A stretch of 64,000 nucleotides of DNA, from the NCBI GenBank assembly GCA_030062745.1, contig CP099852.1, positions 21,288,266 to 21,352,265 on the forward strand. The letters are read 5' to 3'. The stretch is from Capitulum mitella (taxonomy: Eukaryota > Arthropoda > Thecostraca > Pollicipedomorpha > Pollicipedidae). Position 1 is the first letter of the stretch, and the number at the start of each line of letters is the position of its first letter. Under the pieces are notes generated by a model that saw only the letters and a program-made list of their open reading frames with translations, did not search any database and had not been told where the DNA came from. Shown here piece by piece: positions 47,001 to 58,139 of this stretch. The translations under genes and the position numbers were made by a program.

Positions 47001-50000
47001 AGTCCAACGACTGCTGGACAGCGTTGTATTGTCCTTTTGGCGGTTTTATGCACTACGACGAACTAAGGCACTTCGCATATGCCCATCTGGAACCGGCCGG
47101 CCAACAACGCGCAGACACGAATGGCAGAATGCGGTAACCACTGGGACACGGCGACTCTGATTAAAGCCTCAAAACAAACAAAATTTTCATGTCACCTGTA
47201 GCGAAGTGCCGTTCCGCGTTGGTGTCCCATTTCGGTGAAAGGCGTTTCGCCGCTGGTAAGCACGAATGGTGCCGTGCGCGCCGTTAGTCGGCGATAATGT
47301 ACTCCGAAGTTACAGACATTAAATTCAGTCGACAATGAATTCGTTCCAAATGGCCGATTCGAGACCTTTTCGAAGGCGGACGCCACGATGATGGTAGCGT
47401 TTTGAGCGAGCAGAGATTTCCAAAACCCTTAACCCTATTCCCGGAGGGCTGGACGGTATGGTCGATTCCCGGAAGGGGGGCGGATTCGGCCCCCCCCCGA
47501 GATCTCGAGAACTACTTGTCCGATTTCACCGCAACAAACGGCAATCGATTTGCCGTGACGTGAACTACATTTTTATAAAAAGAAATTTTCAAAATTTTGA
47601 AATTTGTGGATACAGGGGGCAAAAATGTCAAAATGGGGGGTACTTTTGGACTTCTTATAACTCCGTTGTTTATGGACCGATTTCAATGAAACTGGCATCA
47701 ATCGAGAGATTATGGATAGGGCTTTTACCATGGGTCCGCAAATCCGAAAATTTGATAAAATTCGTGGGCGTTCACAGGGTTTCAAAAATAGGAGGATTGG
47801 TTTTCTAACAACTGAATGAACAAAAGGGGCAAACACCCTTTTTTGGCTTCTGCTAGTCATGTTATGATAAAGAAGTACAAATCGCATAACAATGTTTGTA
47901 TAATGTTAGCATAGGCGGTGCCAGGGACATGAAAAACGGGGAACTGTCATGGTCAAGCGTTTCTCAGATCGACTTGTGACCTTAGACCTTAAATGACCTC
48001 CAGTGACCTTGAGGTCACCTGGAATGATGTTGTGTGCATTTAATATTACTCGAAAACGTTTTCAATCATTTGAATTCACTCTATTTCAAAAATTTCATTT
48101 TATGGCTATTGCGATATAGGGTACGCGAACTGACATTTTAGGTCATAGTTCCGTGACCCGACCTGATATCAAGCTGAAACTTGGTACACAAGTAGAAGGC
48201 ACTCTTCTGCGTCATATATATTCCGGGTTTGACATTTGAAAAAACGGCGCCGAAATTATTGCAAAAAACAAGTTTTGATTTTTGACCTTGACCTGACCTT
48301 GTAAAATGACCTCAGATAAACAAAATTACATCTGAACATTGTCCAACTATTTAGCTATAGATCCATATAAAGTTTTAAGTTCTATCTTAAAAACTCTGTT
48401 TTTGGCAGACATTTTCCTTTTACCCTCAACATGGCCAAAAATGGCATGAGGTGCCTCCCAAAAACGTTACCTGGCTCCGCCCCTGAGCAAAGTAGAATTT
48501 CGAAATTTTGTGGCGGCACGTAGGAGGAATAGCTAGGAAAAGTCACCAAGTTTCGTAAAGCTGCGTTAAAAAGCCTGGAATTGGCAAGCAAAAAAAGCAA
48601 ACTCCTGGACTGCGAAGCAACGTATAATTTTTACAAATTGCTCACCCTTCTAGAGCTGCCACCTGATGCACTTACTTGATGCAATGGGTTCATGCATTTA
48701 TGCCAACGTTTGTTAGGGACATTACGAACAGTCCCCAAGTTCCATGGCCTTATCTCGAACAGTTCAGGGACTGCAGGCGAGCTTTTTCAGGGTGGCTTTT
48801 TCCGCCATGTTAAAAGTCATGGCCCGGCCCGACCAGCCAGCCGCTGGGGGTTTCGTGACGTCACAACCAGCCAAGGCCATTTCAGCCGCGCGCCACTTTG
48901 AGGCCTGAGCAGAAGAATCTCCATTTCGACTTTTGCAGCTCTGACAATGGATACGGCATTAGGGAGTCAGCATTGGATAAATAAGACGAAAAAATACGAA
49001 ATCGCTTTCGGAGGTCACTACGCCATTTTGAGTTCCCATGCTCAGAAACCTGAACTCTACCTCAGCTTCCATATTTTTAGTTGGAGCAGAATACCCCGGC
49101 AAACGACTGGTGCCGCTGCAGGTGCAGCACTGAAAATCTTCACACCCAGTTCATTACTGAACACAATTCACCGCACACTAATCCACCACTTACAAGGGAA
49201 GAAATCAGAGTGCAAAACGGAACATCATAACGGAAGGTTCCTCTGCCCGATGGTCATTTTCCACCCAGATCCAGCATTCCCTGATCGCCGCGGCCGACGA
49301 GCTCACCTGGTGCCACACGGAGCCCTCACTGGTGCGGCGCAACTTGTCGCGCTCGTCCTTGAGCTTGTCGCACTGCTTCATCATGGCCTGCGCCTCCTCC
49401 ACCTGGCCGGCGGACCGGGCAGGGGTCAGCGGGGACGGTACCCAGGCAGCCTGATGCGCCGCGGCCAGCACGGCCACCGCACGGCCAGCGGCGCCGCCAA
49501 CACATCACGGCGGAGTCCAACATCACGTCAGAGCCTCACATCACAGAGCCAAACATCACAACGCCACAGCACGAAGAAGCGGCACAGCAGCGGCAGGGTC
49601 CAACATCGCAGACGGTGCAGTGCGGTATTAGGGTTAGTTATATTAGTGGGGTTAGTTCTACGGCGGCGAGGTTCGGCCGTTTGGGCGTGGGGTGGGCAGA
49701 CGCCAGACGGAAAGGCAATATGGCGTTCGTCACACCGGCCTGAGTGGACGTGGTGGGACACTGCGGGAACAGGTCCGATTGGCCCCAGAGAGCAGAACTC
49801 AGCTAGCAGCTGGCCTGTATCGGTCACACAATGACGACACAGGTAAGCTGAGCAATGGAAGTCAAAACGAAATTTTCGACATTCCACTATCAACCATTCT
49901 TTACTTCGTACTAAACCTAGAGATAAATCCAACTGTTCCCAAACAATGATATCTGATTTCTGTGGTGTAGCGAGAATATCGAATTCAAATTATACCGTAT

Positions 50001-52106
50001 CGTTGGCATGTGGTGCCATCTGTCGGCGACCGGAACAGTTATGGTACGGGATGGAGCCAGTGAGAACGCCAACTCAGGAGCTGGCAGGGTCACTCCCTGT
50101 ATGGGTCCCGCGGCGAGCGGCCGGCGTGGCAGCTCCATTCTTGGCCTGGCCTGGTTGTACATACCAATTAGGCTACATAGCCCTGGATAATATACTTAAG
50201 ACATGACAGTTTATGACATCCTAATGATGATAGCAGACTCAGCAATGCCTCGTTTTTGCTTTGCTGTTTTCAGCTCGGTATACGTTTTGTGAGTCTTTTC
50301 TTGAAATTCTGCTGCAAAAAGAGTAACTTTCGTCGGGTCTCCGGGTTACAATAAAAAATGATCACAATCGATGTTTTGTTCTCCAGACAATGTATCAGTG
50401 TGCATGCAACAAACCTACGACTAAGCGTGTTTTGTAACGAATCCTAGTAGTCTCCATCAATCCATCCCACTGATAGCTCTGGTGGCTGATCTGACCCCTG
50501 ATCTGACTTAACCCCATCAGGGCCGACACGACTTGATCCGACCTGAAGCAGACCGAGCTCCCGACCTGAACCGAGCCAGCCCGACCTGACGTGACCAAAC
50601 TCCATCAGCGCCGCCGGGACCTGAGCCGACCTGACCCCGGACGACCTGACCTCCGCCTGACCAGCGCTCACTCGGCCCGACCTGACCTGGCCTGACCGGC
50701 GGCGAGCTCACCTGGCCCTTGCAGCCGAGCTCCTCGGCCTGCGCCACCATCTTGTTGATGCGGTCCGTCAGGGTGGCGATGCGCTCCTCGTGCCGCGTGA
50801 ACTGCGGCGGCACCAGAGAGGCCAGCTTCTCGTCGTCCGGCTGCAGCTCCAGCCGCTGCTTCGACTTGCGGATCTTCCGCTCCACCTCGTTCAGCATCGT
50901 CTGCGGCAGCGGCGCGCGCGCGTGACGGCGGCCTCGCCGTGGGTCGCCGGCGTCGGCGGCGCCTGCGACGCGCTCCCTGCTGGTGTCGTCACCGTTTAGA
51001 GTCCTCAACAACTGCAGCTGCGCTTCACCCTTCCCCACAGCGTGAAGAACGTGTGGTCGACGAAGGCGGACGGCCTCCAAAAGGCCTCGCAGAGGAAAGG
51101 CGGCAGAGGCCGCCGGCCGCGGGAACACGGCAGTCGACCGCCGCGCGTGACGACCACTTCAGCGGCGGCCGGCCGGCGGAGCCGTCTCAATTGGGACCCT
51201 CCGGCCTCGGATCCGCACCCACGGCAACAAGCGCCCAAAACCATATCCACGAACAAGTCAACTACTGCGCCCGCGAGTATTGCCACGCACGCGCGTTCAA
51301 CGCAACGACGGGAAGCCGCACACGGCCGCGGGCCGCCAACCTGGCAGTATCGGAGGAACTCGTCCTCGTAGACCACGCGTCTGTAGGCGGGCAGCTTGTT
51401 GAACTGCTCCCGCACGTCGTCGTCGTGGATGCCGCCGCACGGGCCCAGGTCCACCTTGGTGTTGGTGAAGAGGTCGTGTGGGCACAGCTTGACCAGGTAG
51501 TACCGGCACACCTGGTGAATGATTGATGAGTATGAGGTATGCGATAATCGTTTTGGACAGGGCAAATTTCGCAGCGCTAGGAAGTGGCAGATAAAAATCC
51601 CCGAACACTCCTTCACGAAGATGAGCCAGAATAACACTCAGCCCAGCTTTTTGATGCATCAGATTAATACTAAGAAAAGCTTTTTACCGAGTACTCAGGA
51701 AGGCCTTGTGGATCCAAAATTTAAATTTTGTGCTTTGTCACCTTTTGAGGAAAACATGGAAAATGTGGTAAGGGCCACTTCAACAGTAAAAATCACTGTT
51801 CTCAAATTCTCCTAGACCAGGTCAATTTGCGATTCTGACAGAATATGTTTTAATTACATCCTAGCATGAATGAAAACCAGCCAACAGTACCAACCCGTAA
51901 TAAAAATAGACATGTACAGTCACAATTGTTAACATTCCTTTCTCAAACCTGGTGCTATCCAACTCACAGCTCAACCATCCCTAGGACAGCATCAGTTGCC
52001 TCACCTCTGGTGAATCATAGGTCAGCTTTTTGGGCTGCTGGTTGGGCAGCAGGTCCCGGTTTCGACCCATCAGCTCATTCAGCAAGTTTGCTGCATAGTC
52101 TGTCAT
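43134..52106 (-). CDS. LUC7L3-type (CROP) U1 snRNP splicing factor, nine coding exons
   Basis: Luc7 proteins bind U1 snRNP and help choose 5' splice sites; this is the LUC7L3/CROP type, nuclear, with an RE/RS/RD-rich tail. Exons by position: 52106-52005, 51511-51341, 50900-50712, 49402-49307, 46094-45933, 45326-45172, 44855-44679, 43723-43671, 43207-43134. Every junction has GT-AG and compatible phase, giving 1,179 nt and 392 residues (human LUC7L3 is 432). Visible features: N-terminal LLNELMGRNRDL; first zinc finger VCRYYLVKLCP...CGGIH (about 36-63); coiled coil about 92-178; second finger CEICGAFLIVGDAQ...HLTGKQH (about 200-226); then the charged tail. Exons 1-5 are certain from family similarity. 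Exons 6 and 7 are strong, and 8 and 9 rest mainly on splice sites, phase and RS content. A short exon between 5 and 6 cannot be excluded. Confidence 0.9.
43671..43723 (-). CDS. LUC7L3-type exon 8, RS micro-exon
   Basis: A 53-nt exon between acceptor CCTGCCGCAG and donor GTGCGT. With the split codons it reads SRSRRHSRDRRDSERRRG, typical of an SR-protein tail. Both phases match the neighbours. Confidence 0.62.
44005..44052 (+). repeat. (AT)n microsatellite in intron 7
   Basis: About 24 uninterrupted AT units. Confidence 0.97.
44400..44660 (+). repeat. Degenerate GTGACAGCC tandem repeat in intron 7
   Basis: Near-tandem words of about ten bases (GTGACAGCC, GTGGCAGAC, GTGACAGAC), starting close to the exon 7 donor. 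Long frames across it are artefacts. Confidence 0.75.
44679..44855 (-). CDS. LUC7L3-type exon 7, Arg-Asp repeat (292-350)
   Basis: Starts after GCGCAG with the split codon completing RSRDRDVDRD, followed by long RD dipeptide runs broken by RERRRSRD, then HGRRSGRRSRSR. It is encoded by tandem CGGGAC hexamers. Donor GTTGGT is weak but its phase fits exon 8. Confidence 0.78.
45172..45326 (-). CDS. LUC7L3-type exon 6, RE-rich (241-291)
   Basis: EGREKEKRDQEAARDKERRQ and following charged residues, after acceptor CCGCCAG and before donor GTGAGC. An in-frame TGA just upstream of the acceptor rules out a longer exon. Ends in phase 2. Confidence 0.8.
45933..46094 (-). CDS. LUC7L3-type exon 5, second zinc finger (187-240)
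   Basis: Contains EKQMQVCEICGAFLIVGDAQ and HLTGKQHMGYARLK, nearly invariant in LUC7L3. I chose the acceptor CGTCGGCAG for its long pyrimidine tract; a second AG nine bases on would drop three residues. Donor GTACGT. Confidence 0.93.
47429..48595 (+). mobile_element. TTAA element family A, copy A8, in LUC7L3 intron 4
   Basis: The left TTAA at 47,429-47,432 and the body are intact. Homology stops at TTGGCAAGCAAAAAA, just before where the right hairpin and terminus should be. The DR1 position is degenerate (TGACCTTAGACCT). It lies antisense to the host gene. Confidence 0.85.
49307..49402 (-). CDS. LUC7L3-type exon 4 (155-186)
   Basis: VEEAQAMMKQCDKLKDERDK follows the acceptor CCGGCCAG, matching the family's VEEAQ...MK..E.LK.ER segment. 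Ends at GTGAGC. Confidence 0.93.
50440..50700 (+). repeat. GACCTGA(C) tandem array in intron 3
   Basis: Many GACCTGACC, GATCTGACC and GAGCCGACC words in near-tandem order end close to the exon 3 donor. Several reverse-complement to AGGTCA-type half-sites. Confidence 0.7.
50712..50900 (-). CDS. LUC7L3-type exon 3, coiled coil (92-154)
   Basis: From TMLNEVERKIRKSKQRL to AEELGCKGQ, between acceptor GCTGCCGCAG and donor GTGAGC. Matches the long helix of the family. Confidence 0.93.
51341..51511 (-). CDS. LUC7L3-type exon 2, first zinc finger (35-91)
   Basis: Begins VCRYYLVKLCPHDLF after the acceptor TTCACCAG, continues through DLGPCGGIH, and ends EDEFLRYCQ at the donor GTTGGC. It carries the CCCH-type finger. 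Confidence 0.93.
52005..52106 (-). CDS. LUC7L3-type exon 1 (residues 1-34)
   Basis: Starts at ATG 52,106 with MTDYAANLLNELMGRNRDLL, the conserved Luc7 N-terminus, and ends CCAGAG before the donor GTGAGG (phase 0). The frame stays open upstream, but no earlier family-like sequence exists. Confidence 0.92.
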
Positions 52107-55100
52107 GTTGGTAAATGACAGGTGGTGTTGTCTACTTTGCAGCTGCCCAAACAACAGACAGCCCAGCTGTGTTCCGCAGTCAGTGCCAAGGTGCAACCAA
52201 CAATCTGGAAAGAGAGAGTAGGGGAAGCACACAACTTTGATATCACTTTGGGCATTCCTGCATCATACTGTGAACACACCATTCCAACAGCAACACCATT
52301 CCAACAGCAACACTGGGAGCCCTAGAAAAAGGCATGACCACTAGAAGTGTGCATATGTATGACAGTGTGCATCTCGTCTTCTCTGGATTGCAACCACTGC
52401 AAACAAACAATTCTGAACTTTTTCAGGGATGCTTGAGTCTTGGGACAGGCCAAGGCCACATGTAGCAAAAACCACCTAAGCAGTCTCAGATAATGTGTTT
52501 CCTTTAGTAGAATAAAAGGACCAACAACATATTTTTGTTAAAAAACACATGCACAGAAAAAAAATTCTGGCAGTAATCAAGGTAGGAAAACCTGTTGTTT
52601 TTTGGCAGTAAAGAACACCAGAAAATATGTGCTCCAAAAACATTTTATACCCCCAAAAGTTGATCTTGCGCATCTATCAAAAAGCTACAATATAATCAAG
52701 CTGACAAATTTCAATCCCTGCAAGCAAACAATTCTGTCTCTATTCAGTAAGAAACAGGTCTGAATGCATAACAGACCTGTGCCAAAAACACCAACTTAAA
52801 CCAGTATCACTGCTTGCAAAATTTTGAACTCCAAAACAAAAATTATACTCTGACACCAAGAACAAAGACAAATTCCAGCCCTGCAGTCAACTCCAGGACA
52901 GATGGTTACACAAACACAATAAATGCTCCATTGTACACAAAAACAATACTTGCCACATCCATTTCTCATGATTGCAACAAAAATCAAAATAAAGTGAAGC
53001 GCAAGAAATCAGCATCCAGTCTGTAAAACATGGCAAGATTAAATGAATAAAATGGGCAATATGTCATTCAAGGTAGATTTGGGGCAACACACCAGGTTTG
53101 GTGCAGCCTTCCAAAATTCTGGGACAAAAGTATCAAAACTGGGGCAGCATAGCCCATCTTGGGATAGCACATTGGACCACAGCCCATATTACTGGAATAA
53201 CTTTTCAAAGAAACATCAGTCAGTAAGCAAGAACAGCACTGCTGCACCACACTGGTCTCAAATGAGGCAAAGATGGATTATTTTATGACAAAAAAAGGAA
53301 ACAGGCTCAGTCAAATTTTGCAAACTGCAAAATAAATTGGCTTAGGCCCATCAAGAAACCACATTTTAGTGGAAGGTTAGGGTCATACATTCTGCCTGAA
53401 GTTTTCATACATTCTGCCTGGAGTAGGGTGACTTGCCGCCACATTTGGGCAGATCTGAGGCTGCCCCGAAATGCACAACTGGTCCCTATGATGTAGACCA
53501 GATCAGGACCAGTTGCTCCCTAGCTGCCTTAGCATGGTACAGCATAGGTGTGGGAACCATGGGTCTGGGAGGCTTCAGCCCCCAAAATTCTGGGACATTG
53601 TATAATGATCCTATGAGCAATGACTGGAAAGACCTGACCCAAAAATGCTTTCTTCTCCATCCCCCCCCCCCTCCTGAAGAAGTGTTCCCCTGCCCCTGCA
53701 GCGGAGCATTTCAACGTCTATTGTAAATCATGTACACTTTGAGATCCGGCAACCCTGCATCTCAAGCATGAAATCGATTTCAATAATTTCTGAGCCTAAC
53801 GCTAGTGCAACTGTATCGGACGATACCTACCTACAATATCCGGCTTCAAATTACAACATTTTCACGGGACAAGTTGGGAGACTGAACCGTACTTTAGCGT
53901 AAGCACAGATGCCATGCAGCATTGCGTAGATTACATGCATGCGCCTGATGTTTTTTCTCTGGGTTTTCTAATGCTCCACGTTTCAAAAGATCACGCCGAC
54001 TCATACCTAATGATGCACGCAATGCACTCTCTACGATAGACCCATACTATCGCTAATGATCGCCAATGGTCCGTTCTTGACAAAAACGACGCAGGTACAA
54101 GCCGGTACCAATACGAGGTGTTCGGATGCCTGCATTTTAGCTATTAATTGTAGTCAGCAGGTTTTACACCAATCATGGTGGTGACGCAATGAATGAGTTA
54201 TAAAACTAATTCGAACATAACACCTGGACAATTTCTGTTCACCGAATTCTTCATCAGTACCTGAACACCATAGCCACCTTTTTCCAGCAAAAATTTTTAA
54301 CTGGATCTCAAAAAGTCAGATCATATCATGTTATCAACTGAATCGGGGACGCGGTTTCCAGCCAGGGGCGGCGGATAAGGAGGAGGGGACAGGAGGGGCA
54401 GATGCCCCCATCCACGAAGTTGGAGGGCGAACGTACCATTTGCCCCCCTCGAAAAAAATCCTGGTGGAAAAAAGCCTGCGGCGCTTCGCTTGGCCGGGAC
54501 GCGTACCAGCAGACCACTCGTCACGACCGCGGCCATCGGCAGGCGGCGTCGACGCGACGCCCCGTCGACCGCGGTCCGGGCAGGGTGCGCTGCCGGTAGT
54601 GAGACACTTAACGCCAACCATCTGGTGACGCAGACACAGAAATGGCACTGACTGATCGCAGACGCCGCCAAAACGCCCTTCTCAGAACGACTGGGGTCGT
54701 CACCAGCGAGCATGCGTTGATTGTGGCGGGCCGCCTCTTCAGCGCAGGCACGTGACCAGGATTTTCCTCGGGGGTGGGGGGTGAGGGCATAAATGTCAAA
54801 TTTTGTTGTATGCGACTAGCATATGACAAAATTTGTGTGAAAAACAGCGATTTTATGTGATTTGGCTCATATTTAACAAGTAGAAGACATACAATGTTTG
54901 CTTTTGCAACATAAATATGATCACTATTCCACATTCCTGCAGAACCGCTATGTATCAAGCGTAGACCGCTTGGCTCGGGAAGGCATGGCGCCCCATGGTC
55001 CCTCCTTTGGCTACGCCCCTGCTTCAGCGCGAACAATATTCACGGCCTTGGCTAGCGTCAGGTCGGGATGCTTTAAGAACGCTTTTTTATTTTCACTCCC

Positions 55101-56689
55101 GCCCACACACAAACAAAAAAAAAACAAAAAAAAATCGTCAACATTTGCGAAGGTGCGTGTCGCAATGAGCGCCCTCAACGCCGAAAGATACTGGCCAATG
55201 GTTCCACCTGGGGCTTAATCTCTCTTATAGAATAATCTCTCTTATAAATCTCTTATTAATATTTTATATATATATTATTAATCTTATATATATCTTATAT
55301 AATATCTTATTAATATCTTATTAATCTCTCTTATAGAATATAGAATAATCTAAAATTATGTTCTGCCTGGGAAGACAGTGCTGGGCAAATAAGTCAAGCT
55401 GAGTATTCAGTCCGTCTGCTTCTATCCATGGAAAGAAGGCTGCCGCTCCCTGTGCTTCTTGTCCCGCACAGTTAAATACTAATCTGAAATTCCGTTAGTC
55501 TGGTGGCGAGCTCTATGGTGGCGGCATGGCATCCAGTCGCTTTGCCAAACCCGCCATGTTGATTTCAGGGCCGAGTCCGACAGATCCAATGCTTGAACGT
55601 TCGAAAACCAGTCCCAGCCATTACAAGCGATATTTACAAACAACTTCTGACACCATTCTGAACCATTTCATTCTAAACCATTCTGACACTATTCTGAACG
55701 CAAGGAAGGCGTGCGCTGGCTGTAGCTCGGACGACAAAAAAAAACATTTGTTGTTTATTGGTATATTCGGGCGCGCCGACTACTGAGGTCATTTTGCTCC
55801 CATGACAAAAAAGTATTTATGACGTTACGTCCAATCAGACGCACAATTGGCCATGGTTCAAGGGGCATGAAACGCGCCACCAAACCATGACCAATTGCGG
55901 GTCCGACTGGACGTGACGTCACAAAGATTCTTTATCGTTCGGGCTTCAGCGAACGCATGGCAAGCCTCGACCATCAGGCAAGACATTTTTCATGCCTGTT
56001 CAATAACACATTCGTTGTGGCACATTTTGCCACACAGTTATTTCGTGTGCTAGAGATCAGAAAACGCATTACGTCTGTTTCGTCTGTTTCAGCTGTTTTT
56101 CAAGGCTTGCGACGTTAAAGGTTGCAAAAGCGATGTCCTGGCTATTGCACGACGAGAAGATCCAGGACTAGCGTTTGATTTTCAGTGATCTAAAGACTTA
56201 CTCCAGCGATACGGTAGTGGAACCACATGGGCCCCACCTCAGATGGTCATGTGTAGTGAAAGACCCCAGGCGGCTTGGGGTAAATCAAGGACGTAGCCAG
56301 GATAAAACGGGGGGAGGCAAGCCGGATCAAGGGGGCCCTCGCAACCAATGGGGGACCTCTGCAGATCTAGGATTTCGCCAAGGCGAGGAAGGGATTGGAG
56401 GCGAATGGTTAGCGCGGCCTCATTCACGTCACCCCCAGTTTTTAGCTCTTAAAATGTGAAAAAACGTTGATCTGCGCAAGTCCAGGGGGAATATTTCATG
56501 CGATTTTGTGTTTTTTTTTTCGGTACAAAATACCGGAGAAATCAAGCGCTCCAACTTATTTAGTAAAATTCTGCGTTTTGCTCTCGTACAAAGCGACCGA
56601 GACATGACGAAAACGGCAAGATTTGAGGCGGCTAAGCCCTTTCCTCCATGTGAAATGTCGTGTCTGTATCTGGTCCAGGAGCCCGTCTT
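52107..56689. other. Upstream of LUC7L3-type gene; no recognised gene
   Basis: The 5' UTR and promoter should lie just right of 52,106, but I could not place a TSS. Duplicated CATTCTGCCTG(A/G)AG occurs at 53,390-53,425. An AT-rich TCTTAT/TATTAAT tandem tract covers about 55,215-55,345. No further coding frame is recognised. Confidence 0.4.
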
Positions 56690-56915
56690 CCCCCGTGGTT
56701 TCTGGAGACATTTTTGTTAGTTCAGGTTCGGTTCCCTCTTGCAGTTGCAGGGCCACTTTTGGTGGTCTCGAGCCTTCTGCCGCACCAGGGTTCTCTAGTG
56801 GTCTCAGGCTCCTTTTACAGTTTTATGTGTCCCACGGGACGTCTCAGGCGCTCCTTTGACAGTTTCAGGGGCACCTCGGACAGTTTCAGTGACCCATCTG
56901 GCAGGCTCGGGGGCG
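56690..56915 (-). repeat. Degenerate minisatellite, related to 9.3-9.8 kb
   Basis: Units with GACAGTTTCAGGGGCACC and GG(A/T)(C/G)GTCTC(A/G)(A/G)G words, spaced about 30 bp. The reverse complement matches the CCCCTGAAAC / GAGACGNCC units near 9,560. Confidence 0.5.
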
Positions 56916-56916
56916 C

Positions 56917-58016
56917 TTAACCCTATTCCCGGAGGGCTAGACGGTATGGCCGATTCCCGGCAGGGGGGCGGACTCGGCCCCCCCCTGAGATCTCGAGAAC
57001 TACTTGTCCGATTTCATCGCAACAAACGGCAATCGATTCGCCGTGACGTGAACTACATTTTTATACAAAGGAATTTTCAAAATTTTGAAATTTGTGGATA
57101 CAGGAGGCAAAAATGTCAGAATGGGGGGTACTTTTGGACTTCTTATAACTCCGTTGTTTATGGACCGATTTCGATGAAACTGGCATGAATCGAGACATAA
57201 TGGATAGGGCTTTTACCATGGGCCCGCAAATTTGAAATTTTGAGAAAATTCATGGGCGTTCACAGGGTTCCAAAAATAGGAGGATTAATTTTCCAACAAC
57301 TGAATGAACAAAAAAGGCAAAAACACTTTTTTGGCTTCTGCTAGCCATGCTATGCTAAAGAAGTACAAATCGCATTGCAATGTTGGTATAATGTTAGCAT
57401 GGGCGGTGCCAGGGACATGAAAAAGGGGAACTGTCATGGTCACACGTTCTTCAGATCAACTTGTGACCTTTGTCCTTCAATGATCTCCAGTGACCTTGGG
57501 GTCACTTGGGATGATCTCGTGTGCATTTGATACTATCTGTAAACATTTTCAATCATCTGAATTCACTCTATTCAAAAAATTTCATTTTATGGTTATTGCG
57601 ATACAGGGTACGCGCACTGACATTTTAGGTCATAGCTCGATGACCCGACCTGATATCAAGCTGAAACTTGGTTCACAAGTAGAGGGTATCCTTCTACGTC
57701 ATATATACTCTGGGTTTGACATTTGAAAAAACGGCGCCGAAATTATTGCAAAAAGAACAAATTTTGACTTTTGACCTTGGCCTGACCTTGTAAAGTGACC
57801 TCAGATAAACAAAACATTTTGTGAACATTACCCAACTATTTAGCTATATATCCATGTAAAGTTTTAAGTTCTATCTTTAAAATTCTGTTTTTGGCAGACA
57901 TTTTTCTTTTACCCTCAACTAGGCCAAAAATGGCCTGAGGTGCCTCCCAAAAACGTTGCCTGGCTCCACCCCTGAGCAAAACGGAATTCTGAAATTTTGT
58001 CACAGCACGTAGAAAG
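56917..58016 (+). mobile_element. TTAA element family A, truncated copy A9
   Basis: Intact left end at TTAA 56,917-56,920. Homology ends in GTCACAGCACGTAGAAAGA, about 100 bp short of the right terminus, where family C end sequence takes over. Confidence 0.85.
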
Positions 58017-58017
58017 A

Positions 58018-58139
58018 TGTGCGCTGTTTTTTTCCGCGACGCTCTAGGATCCACGTTGTGGGAATGGCCGGGGTCTTACTGCGCCCCCCCCCCCTTATAC
58101 GTCCGCGTTATGCAGAAGCCCCATACGGGCAAGGGTTAA
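58018..58139 (-). repeat. Family C terminus, copy 1
   Basis: Read inward from TTAA 58,136-58,139 on the minus strand: CCCTTGCCCGTATGGGG, CTTCTGCATAACGCGGACG, then a long G-run. The inner side joins truncated A9. No partner left end is seen. Confidence 0.55.
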
